Shown here in pieces: positions 7,549 to 13,363 of a stretch of 61,797 bases of DNA; position 1 is the first letter of the stretch; each line of letters begins with the position of its first letter. The stretch spans positions 1 through 61,797 of the forward strand of contig JAGAKN010000011.1 of NCBI GenBank assembly GCA_017625565.1. The letters run 5' to 3'. This DNA comes from Clostridia bacterium (lineage in GTDB: Bacteria > Bacillota > Clostridia > Christensenellales > Borkfalkiaceae). A model generated the notes under the pieces. The model was not told the DNA's origin, ran no database searches, and saw only the letters and a program-made list of their open reading frames with translations. The translations under genes were made by a program, and so were the position numbers.

Positions 7549-7589
7549 GGTATTATGTCATACATAGGTATAACGTGTGGCATAGTACC
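7549..7589. repeat. Short palindromic repeat, copy A
   Basis: Arms GGTATTATGTC (7549-7559) and GGCATAGTACC (7579-7589) are near-perfect inverted repeats. It aligns with copy B (32 of 37 positions, same strand) and, on the opposite strand, with copy C (29 of 37). Confidence 0.65.
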
Positions 7590-7615
7590 ATAAAGAAACC
7601 CTTTAAAATAAAGGA

Positions 7616-7652
7616 ATTATGTCAGACATATGTATTATGTTTGGCATAGTAC
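7616..7652. repeat. Short palindromic repeat, copy B
   Basis: Direct repeat of copy A, 64 bp downstream, with arms ATTATGTC and GGCATAGTAC. Together A and B fill the region between the divergent amidase and sigK genes (7506-7736), where no other gene is visible. Confidence 0.65.
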
Positions 7653-7736
7653 GCACTCTAAAAAGATTGTTGGTATAGTACAAACTCTCGACGGCATACG
7701 ATAACAGGGAAATGGAAAAAAGGAGTGTGCGATAGG

Positions 7737-8438
7737 GTGTTTTTAGATTTTATTTGGTCGCTTTTAGGTAGGATTGCGTTTTTTACGGGAATGCTTGGTT
7801 CAAAAAATTCTTTCCCAAAGCCGTTATCTAAGGAAGAAGAGGAACGGTATTTAGAATTGGCGGGGAAGGGGGATAAGGCGGCGAAAGACTTGCTAGTAAA
7901 ACACAATATGCGTTTGGTTGCGCATATCGTCAAGAAGTATACAGGCGCGGCGGAAACGGACGATTTGATATCCGTTGGTAGCATCGGGTTAATTAAAGCG
8001 ATTGGGACGTATCGTCCTGGGCGCGGAACAACGCTCGCTACGTACACGGCTCGGTGCATCGAAAACGAGATTTTAATGCTTATCCGCGCGAATAAAAAGC
8101 ATAAAACCGCTTTGTCTTTATCTGATCCCGTAGGGACGGATAAAGATGGAAACGAATTAACGTTGATGGACTTATTATTCGAAAAGGAAGACGTTGTATT
8201 CGAGCAGGTGGAACGCTCTGTACAACGGGATAAGTTGTTGGAACAAATTCAAAAGATTTTAAGCGAACGGGAGTATACGATTATTTGTTTACGGTATGCT
8301 TTAAAAGGGGGGATTCCTTTGCCGCAAAGGGAAGTCGCGAACGTTTTGAAGATATCCCGATCCTACATATCCCGTATTGAGAAACACGCGATTGAAAAAT
8401 TGAGATTGCGCTTAAATACGGAAGATTTTTTAGATTGA
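7737..8438 (+). CDS. sigK: RNA polymerase sporulation sigma factor SigK
   Basis: GTG 7737 was chosen because AAAGGAG ends 11 bp upstream; this gives 233 residues. The first ~20 residues are hydrophobic, like the pro-sequence that tethers pro-sigma-K until proteolytic activation. Then comes SFPKPLSKEEEERYLE, closely resembling the mature start of B. subtilis SigK, and region 2 with NMRLVAHIVKKY and DDLISVGSIGLIKA. Region 4 carries a helix-turn-helix around PQREVANVLKISRSYISRIE. It directs the last mother-cell programme of sporulation (coat and cortex maturation). The gene is intact, not split by a skin-type element. Confidence 0.92.
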   Translation: MFLDFIWSLLGRIAFFTGMLGSKNSFPKPLSKEEEERYLELAGKGDKAAKDLLVKHNMRLVAHIVKKYTGAAETDDLISVGSIGLIKAIGTYRPGRGTTLATYTARCIENEILMLIRANKKHKTALSLSDPVGTDKDGNELTLMDLLFEKEDVVFEQVERSVQRDKLLEQIQKILSEREYTIICLRYALKGGIPLPQREVANVLKISRSYISRIEKHAIEKLRLRLNTEDFLD

Positions 8439-8513
8439 CGAAAAGTGCCCGTCAAAATTCGTAAGAAAAAGTAAAAATAAGCAAAATTTTTCCAAAAATC
8501 ATTCTTCTTGCAG

Positions 8514-8542
8514 TTGAAATTTTTTTTCAAATATGTTATACT
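8514..8542 (+). promoter_or_regulatory. Sigma-A promoter of the Fe-S scaffold/GGGtGRT operon
   Basis: TTGAAA (8514-8519), 17-bp spacer, TATACT (8537-8542). The ATG is at 8615, leaving a leader of about 65 nt with no recognised riboswitch. Confidence 0.8.
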
Positions 8543-8614
8543 GTATTTGGTATGTAAAAGCTCGTTTTTTGGGCTACACACTAAATAAGGAAAAATTTTT
8601 TGGAGGAATTCATA

Positions 8615-9325
8615 ATGACAATATCACAAGATGTTGCGCAAATGTACTGTGTTGCGAAAGGCGCAGGCGTTGCTCGTCATGAAAACGCGGCTATTCCCGA
8701 AGAAGGCAAGTGGGTTCATGCGAAAGAAATCAAAGACATCAGCGGATTTACCCACGGTATCGGTTGGTGTGCGCCCCAACAAGGCGCTTGTAAGTTGAGC
8801 TTGAATATCAAGCAAGGGATCATTCAAGAAGCGTTGGTAGAAACGATCGGTTGTTCGGGTATGACGCATTCGGCGGCAATGGCTGCGGAAATTTTGCCTG
8901 GTAAAACGCCTTTGGAAGCGTTGAATACCGACTTGGTTTGCGACGCGATCAACACGGCGATGAGAGAATTGTTCTTGCAAATCGTTTACGGGCGTTCGCA
9001 ATCTGCATTCTCGGACGACGGGCTTGCAATCGGCGCAGGGCTTGAAGATTTGGGTAAAGGTCACCGTTCGCAAGTCGGTACAATGTACTCCACGTTGCAA
9101 AAAGGTGTAAGATATTTGGAAATGGCGGAAGGCTATGTCACTCGTTTGGCTTTGGATGCAAACAATGAAGTAATCGGCTACGAATTTGTTTCGCTTGGTA
9201 AGATGACCGATTTCATCAAGAAAGGTATGGAACCCAACGAAGCGTATAATAAGGCGATGGGGCATTACGGTAGATTCTCCGCGGAACAAGGCGCGGTGAA
9301 GTTTATCGACCCGCGTAAGGAATAA
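8615..9325 (+). CDS. Iron-sulfur cluster assembly scaffold-like protein (partner of GGGtGRT protein)
   Basis: ATG 8615 lies 9 bp after a strong GGAGG; this gives 236 residues. Two conserved cysteine segments are visible: GIGWCAPQQGACK around residues 45-60 and ETIGCSGMTHSAAMAAE around 80-95. The latter resembles the NifU/IscU-type scaffold core. The family is always found with a GGGtGRT protein in anaerobes and is usually annotated as an Fe-S assembly scaffold. The biochemical role is not established to my knowledge. The GGGtGRT gene follows 17 bp later under the same promoter, so they are probably co-translated in similar amounts. Confidence 0.75.
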   Translation: MTISQDVAQMYCVAKGAGVARHENAAIPEEGKWVHAKEIKDISGFTHGIGWCAPQQGACKLSLNIKQGIIQEALVETIGCSGMTHSAAMAAEILPGKTPLEALNTDLVCDAINTAMRELFLQIVYGRSQSAFSDDGLAIGAGLEDLGKGHRSQVGTMYSTLQKGVRYLEMAEGYVTRLALDANNEVIGYEFVSLGKMTDFIKKGMEPNEAYNKAMGHYGRFSAEQGAVKFIDPRKE

Positions 9326-9342
9326 TCAGGGAGGACGAGAAA

Positions 9343-10344
9343 ATGGCTTTATTTGAAGGATATGAAAGAAGAATTGAGAAAATCAACGGCGTATTGAAAG
9401 AATACGGTATCTCTTCGGTGGAAGAATGTAGAGAAATTTGTCTTTCCAAAGGCGTAGACTGTGATAAAATCGTACGCGCTGGACAACCTATCTGTTTCGA
9501 AAACGCGGTTTGGGCGTATACGGTAGGTTCGGCAATCGCAATCAAAAAAGGTTGTGTAAAAGCCTCCGACGCAGCGGCTGCAATCGGTATCGGTTTGCAA
9601 GCATTCTGTATCCCTGGTTCGGTTGCGCAAAACAGACAAGTAGGTCTTGGCCACGGTAATCTTGGCGCGATGCTCCTTTCTGATGAAACGGAATGTTTCT
9701 GCTTCTTGGCTGGTCACGAATCGTTCGCAGCGGCAGAAGGCGCGATTTCGATTGCGCTCAACGCAAACAAAGTTAGAAAGAACCCGTTGCGCGTAGTTTT
9801 GAACGGTTTGGGCAAAGATGCTGCGTATATCATTTCGAGAATCAACGGTTTCACGTTTGTAGAAACGGAATTCGATCCCGCTACGGAATCGGTAAAAGTG
9901 GTTTACGAAAAAGCGTTCTCGGACGGCGATCGCGCGAAAGTGAAATGCTACGGTGCGGATTCTGTATCCGAAGGCGTTGCGATTATGAAATTGGAAAACG
10001 TTGGCGTTTCGATTACGGGCAACTCGACAAACCCGACGAGATTCCAACATCCCGTTGCAGGCACGTACAAGAAATGGTGTGTTGAAAACGGCGTGAAATA
10101 CTTCTCCGTTGCGTCCGGTGGTGGTACGGGTAGAACGTTGCACCCTGACAACATGGCGGCAGGCCCTGCTTCCTACGGTATGACGGATACGATGGGTAGA
10201 ATGCACTCCGACGCGCAATTCGCTGGATCTTCGTCCGTTCCCGCTCACGTAGAAATGATGGGCTTGATCGGCGCAGGAAACAACCCGATGGTTGGTATGA
10301 CGGTTGCTTGCGCAGTTGCTATCGAAGAAGCAATGAAAGCTTAA
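9343..10344 (+). CDS. GGGtGRT protein
   Basis: The 333-residue protein starts at ATG 9343 behind GGGAGGACG. The family-defining motif GGGTGRT is at residues 259-265, within VASGGGTGRTLHPDN. A Gly/Ala-rich C-terminus (GLIGAGNNPMVGM) follows. It is a soluble protein of anaerobic Firmicutes and archaea whose chemistry is unknown, always next to the scaffold-like protein upstream. The gene is clean and full length and ends at an intrinsic terminator. Codon choice (many GCG, ACG, GTA, TTG) matches highly expressed neighbours such as carB. Confidence 0.85.
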   Translation: MALFEGYERRIEKINGVLKEYGISSVEECREICLSKGVDCDKIVRAGQPICFENAVWAYTVGSAIAIKKGCVKASDAAAAIGIGLQAFCIPGSVAQNRQVGLGHGNLGAMLLSDETECFCFLAGHESFAAAEGAISIALNANKVRKNPLRVVLNGLGKDAAYIISRINGFTFVETEFDPATESVKVVYEKAFSDGDRAKVKCYGADSVSEGVAIMKLENVGVSITGNSTNPTRFQHPVAGTYKKWCVENGVKYFSVASGGGTGRTLHPDNMAAGPASYGMTDTMGRMHSDAQFAGSSSVPAHVEMMGLIGAGNNPMVGMTVACAVAIEEAMKA

Positions 10345-10354
10345 ACAACGTAAT

Positions 10355-10391
10355 AAAAAGGGGATTTGTGTAGACGCAGATCCCTTTTTTT
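10355..10391 (+). terminator. Intrinsic terminator after the GGGtGRT gene
   Basis: AAAGGGGAT-type left arm (10357-10365) pairs with ATCCCTTTTT (10380-10390) around a TAGACG loop, ending in a T-run. Confidence 0.8.
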
Positions 10392-10407
10392 GTAGAGTTT
10401 ACAAGTA

Positions 10408-11067
10408 ATGAAGATGTATAGCTTATTGATTTTTGATTTAGACGGTACGCTGTTGGATACGTTGGATGATTTAACGTCTTCGACGAATTACGCTCTGCAA
10501 ACGTACGGTTTGCCGGCGCGTACAAAAGACGAAATCCGCACGTTTGTCGGTAACGGAATTCGTAATTTGATCGAGCGCGCTGTCGGGAAGATTGATTGTC
10601 CGAACGGCGACGCCGTTTTGGAAACCTTTAAGTCGCATTACGGAACACATTGTGCCGATCAAACTCGTCCGTATGCTGGTGTTCTGGAGTTGTTGGATAG
10701 ATTGAAAAAAGACGGCAAACGTCTAACGCTTCTATCCAACAAAGCGGATTTTGCCGTAAAAATTCTCGCCAAGGAGTATTTCGGGGATTTGTTCGAAGAC
10801 GCTGTTGGAGAAAACGAGCAATTGGGAATCCGCAAAAAGCCCGCGCCTGACGCGTTGTTTGCGTTGATGAAAAAGTATGCGGTTGCGCCCGAACATACCG
10901 TGTATATCGGCGATTCGGAAGTGGATTTAGAAACGGCAAGAAATGCAGGGATTGACTGCGTTTCGGTTGCTTGGGGCTTTCGATCGGAAAGTCTTTTGCG
11001 CGAAAAAGGTGCAATCCAGGTTGCTCGCACGATGGAAGAATTATACGATATTTTACAAAGGAAGTAA
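10408..11067 (+). CDS. gph: HAD-family phosphatase, phosphoglycolate phosphatase-like
   Basis: The protein has 219 residues. HAD motif I FDLDGTLLDT is at residues 9-18, motif II is the LLSN segment near 107, and motif III/IV lies around the Lys before PAPDALF and VYIGDSEVDLETARNAG. A C1-type helical cap lies between motifs I and II (residues about 20-90). The layout matches Gph, which removes 2-phosphoglycolate arising from DNA repair, but substrate cannot be fixed by sequence. The start has no strong ribosome site. It is followed after 3 bp by ygjV-like, suggesting one transcription unit. Confidence 0.75.
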   Translation: MKMYSLLIFDLDGTLLDTLDDLTSSTNYALQTYGLPARTKDEIRTFVGNGIRNLIERAVGKIDCPNGDAVLETFKSHYGTHCADQTRPYAGVLELLDRLKKDGKRLTLLSNKADFAVKILAKEYFGDLFEDAVGENEQLGIRKKPAPDALFALMKKYAVAPEHTVYIGDSEVDLETARNAGIDCVSVAWGFRSESLLREKGAIQVARTMEELYDILQRK

Positions 11068-11070
11068 ACT

Positions 11071-11613
11071 ATGTGGTTTGATGTTTTAACCCAAGCAATC
11101 GGGGTGATAGCAATGATTGCCTTTGCGTTGTCTTATCAAATGAAGACGCAAAGAAATATCGTGTTATTCCAATTAACGGGTGGCGCAATCTTTGCCGTAC
11201 ATTATCTAATGCTCGGTTCATTGACGGGGTTTTGCTTAAATCTCGTCGGCGCTATGCGTTGCGCGGTGTATTCACAACGCGGAAAGAAGTGGGCGGATAG
11301 CGTGATTTGGGTAATTTTCTTCGGTTTGTTGGCTGTGGGAGTTTCTTTTGTCACACGTGAAACATTTTGGGATTATTTACCGGCTATGGCGATGGTGCTT
11401 TCGGGGGTAGCGCTTTATATCACGAATGTAAAGATGATACGGATTTTGAGTTTACTCGTTTCGCCGATGTGGTTGGTATACTCGGTTGTACAGTCGTCGC
11501 TGGGCAGTTTCTTAAATGAAATTTTTACGTTGACGTCTGTAATCGTTGCAATGATCCGTTTGGATTTCAGGAAAAAGCCGAAAGATCAAGAGAATGCACA
11601 GGTGGTTGATTAG
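11071..11613 (+). CDS. YgjV-family inner membrane protein
   Basis: The 180-residue protein has about six hydrophobic helices spread over residues 5-165. It has the opening QAIGVIAMIAFALSYQMKTQRN and the FQLTGGAIFAVHYLMLG segment typical of the YgjV (Imp-YgjV) family. The C-terminus is short, charged and cytoplasmic. The function of the family is unknown. Its start is 3 bp after the phosphatase stop, with AAAGGAAG as ribosome site, so the two are co-transcribed. Confidence 0.75.
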   Translation: MWFDVLTQAIGVIAMIAFALSYQMKTQRNIVLFQLTGGAIFAVHYLMLGSLTGFCLNLVGAMRCAVYSQRGKKWADSVIWVIFFGLLAVGVSFVTRETFWDYLPAMAMVLSGVALYITNVKMIRILSLLVSPMWLVYSVVQSSLGSFLNEIFTLTSVIVAMIRLDFRKKPKDQENAQVVD

Positions 11614-11757
11614 GAGATGAAGATGATGATAGTATTTCGTGGATATGTTAATAACAGTATTCAAAGTTTCACTAAAAACGCTTTCGAAGATGTATACATT
11701 GGATTTGTATAATAGTGGGTTGGATATCTTTCAAGGTTTATATGGAGGATAAATTAA

Positions 11758-12411
11758 ATGAAAAAGAAGATATTTATTCAATTACACCCCATTTTCATTT
11801 TATTGTTAAATGGCTTTCTTTTGCTCTGTATCGTAGGAGGAATAATTATATTCATAAGATATCCATTATTAGAGGGACTACCAAAAGTGAGAACTGGTAT
11901 CAAAAAAAATATTGTTCTAATTCTTTATCCTATCGTTCTTATATATATTTCTTGGGTGTTCATAACTTATAATCATCATTGGATTACTTTTAGAGAGAAG
12001 TATATTTATGTGCCATCTGATTGGCGCATAAAGAGAAATCGTCAACAACACCGATTACAAGTAAGTTATGATAACATTATAGATGTTTTCTTTATAAGGT
12101 CTACAAAGAGTTCAAAGGATAAAACGATACAAATAGAAGCGCTTCATCCGTTTTATCATCAATATATGGTATTGTGTTTAAAAAACGGTAAGAAAGAACG
12201 AATTATGATTGATTATTATACAAAAAAACAAAAAGTAAGAATTTTAGAAGAGTTAAAAACACGTTTGGAATATTGTGGAAATAATATTGATTTAACAAAC
12301 GCACAAGAGTCATTGCAAAAACTTGGTATGGTTGGAGCAAAATTTTTTATAGATATCGCCGAGAAAAATAACAAAAAAGAACTAGGAAGTCAGAAAAAGA
12401 TTAATAAATGA
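11758..12411 (+). CDS. Hypothetical membrane protein of unusually AT-rich composition
   Basis: The 217-residue protein starts at ATG 11758 behind TATGGAGGATAA. Two hydrophobic segments lie at residues about 8-34 and 50-70. A cytoplasmic domain follows, with a short membrane-proximal beta-rich part (residues 80-150) that could be a bacterial PH-like fold, and a charged C-terminal helix. The gene is markedly richer in A/T and in AGA, ATA and AAA codons than its neighbours. It sits between a normal gene and a broken YD-repeat fragment, which suggests a transferred segment. The family is not recognised. The preceding 11614-11757 shows no supported gene. Confidence 0.6.
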   Translation: MKKKIFIQLHPIFILLLNGFLLLCIVGGIIIFIRYPLLEGLPKVRTGIKKNIVLILYPIVLIYISWVFITYNHHWITFREKYIYVPSDWRIKRNRQQHRLQVSYDNIIDVFFIRSTKSSKDKTIQIEALHPFYHQYMVLCLKNGKKERIMIDYYTKKQKVRILEELKTRLEYCGNNIDLTNAQESLQKLGMVGAKFFIDIAEKNNKKELGSQKKINK

Positions 12412-12452
12412 AACTTTTTGCGATTTTAATTACAAATAATGCAACGACATAC

Positions 12453-12474
12453 GGTGGAGTACAATAACTCCGCC
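12453..12474. repeat. Small inverted repeat flanking the YD fragment
   Basis: GGTGGAGT (12453-12460) pairs with ACTCCGCC (12467-12474), with one G-U pair and loop ACAATA. It may be a remnant terminator of the AT-rich gene or a junction of the inserted fragment. Confidence 0.5.
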
Positions 12475-12479
12475 AAGAC

Positions 12480-12670
12480 GTGTTGTTCGTTTTCGTTCCC
12501 GATTGCACGGCAACGTATGACGAAAACGGCTATGTCACAAGCGTAAGCTATAACGGAAAAACGCATACGTACACTTATGACGGAGTAGGTCGTTTGTCGA
12601 GTGAAACGGTAAACGGCACAACGAAAACGTATAGCTACGACAGCGCAAATAACGTACAAAAAACGGGCGG
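12480..12670 (+). pseudogene. Fragment of an Rhs/YD-repeat protein gene
   Basis: The frame translates to an interior of YD repeats: ATYDENGYVTSVSYNGKTH, then YTYDGVGRLSSETV, then TKTYSYDSANN. These repeats form the shell of Rhs and teneurin-like toxins and normally span over a thousand residues. Here only about three survive, with no proper start. The frame continues into the terminator and antisense of the next gene. It is a remnant left by recombination or deletion. Its GC-rich codon use differs from the AT-rich gene beside it. Confidence 0.75.
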
Positions 12671-12692
12671 AGCTACTAAGCTCCGCCCGTTT
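12661..12692 (-). terminator. Strong terminator of the zinc-ribbon gene
   Basis: AAACGGGCGGAGCT (12661-12674) and AGCTCCGCCCGTTT (12679-12692) form a perfect 14-bp stem with loop ACTA. On the minus strand it follows the zinc-ribbon stop codon by about 10 bp and ends in a T-rich run. Confidence 0.85.
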
Positions 12693-12702
12693 CTATCCGT
12701 TT

Positions 12703-13140
12703 TTACAGTTTTTCGCCACAGTTTGGGCAATACTTATCGGTGTTGTCAATGATTTTTCCGCAGTTTCTACAAGACGAAACGAGTGTTTTTCCGCATTCCG
12801 TACAGTATTGGTTTTCCATCGGGTTTTCTTTTCCACATTCGCAAATGCGTTTTTTAAGTTGCGTAGCGTCGACCGCGATTTTCATGTTTTGTGCGAGTAT
12901 GTCCGCGTTTTCGTTCACGAGATATCTTGTCAATTCCCGTCGGATGCCGATCATGAAAAGGACTGCGCCAACGGGCAATAAGGGGAAACCAATAAAAAAC
13001 AACCAAAAGAGTTTGGGTTTTTCGTTTTCGCCGAGCACTTGAAAAAAGTCTACCAAGCCGATGACAACGCACGCAATTGCGATGAAAAGAATAATAGCGC
13101 CGATTATTCTAAATTTTGTTTTCGTATCTTTTTCTTTCAT
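12703..13140 (-). CDS. Membrane protein with C-terminal double zinc ribbon
   Basis: The protein has 145 residues. Two transmembrane helices are at about 13-33 and 44-65. The cytoplasmic tail carries two CxxC...CxxC ribbons: ICECGKENPMENQYCTECG (about 99-117) and CRNCG...YCPNCG (about 122-143). Such short zinc-ribbon membrane proteins are common in Clostridia and have no defined role. The start ATG 13140 has GGAGC 6 bp upstream. The gene is downstream of tRNA-Val, which has its own terminator, so it probably has a separate weak promoter that I could not identify. Confidence 0.7.
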   Translation of the reverse strand: MKEKDTKTKFRIIGAIILFIAIACVVIGLVDFFQVLGENEKPKLFWLFFIGFPLLPVGAVLFMIGIRRELTRYLVNENADILAQNMKIAVDATQLKKRICECGKENPMENQYCTECGKTLVSSCRNCGKIIDNTDKYCPNCGEKL

Positions 13141-13151
13141 AATATGCTCCT

Positions 13152-13179
13152 AAAAAAATAACGCCCTATTTCGGGCGTA
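13152..13179 (-). terminator. Intrinsic terminator of tRNA-Val
   Basis: ACGCCC (13161-13166) pairs with GGGCGT (13173-13178). On the minus strand the hairpin follows the tRNA 3' end by 3 bp and is followed by a T-run (A-run at 13152-13158). Confidence 0.85.
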
Positions 13180-13181
13180 AG

Positions 13182-13258
<77 letters not shown>

Positions 13259-13274
13259 AAAAGATTGTATTGGT

Positions 13275-13303
13275 ATTATAGCAAATAAATCGCATTTCGT
13301 CAA
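13275..13303 (-). promoter_or_regulatory. Sigma-A promoter of tRNA-Val
   Basis: On the minus strand, -35 TTGACG (13298-13303), 17-bp spacer and perfect -10 TATAAT (13275-13280). Confidence 0.88.
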
Positions 13304-13324
13304 CTATTTTTTTAAGAGAAATGC

Positions 13325-13358
13325 AAAAAAAACTCCCCGTATCTTCGGATACGGGGAA
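13325..13358 (-). terminator. Terminator of the PadR-coiled-coil gene
   Basis: CCCCGTATC (13335-13343) pairs with GATACGGGG (13348-13356) around TTCG, an extra-stable tetraloop. A T-run follows on the minus strand. Confidence 0.88.
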
Positions 13359-13363
13359 GAATT

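Noticed and set aside
7724..8438. Housekeeping sigma factor or SigE
   Set aside because: The SFPKPLS start after a hydrophobic pro-sequence and the region 2/4 text fit SigK better.
9349..10248. 299-residue minus-strand open frame
   Set aside because: It lies wholly inside the GGGtGRT gene and has shadow-type composition.
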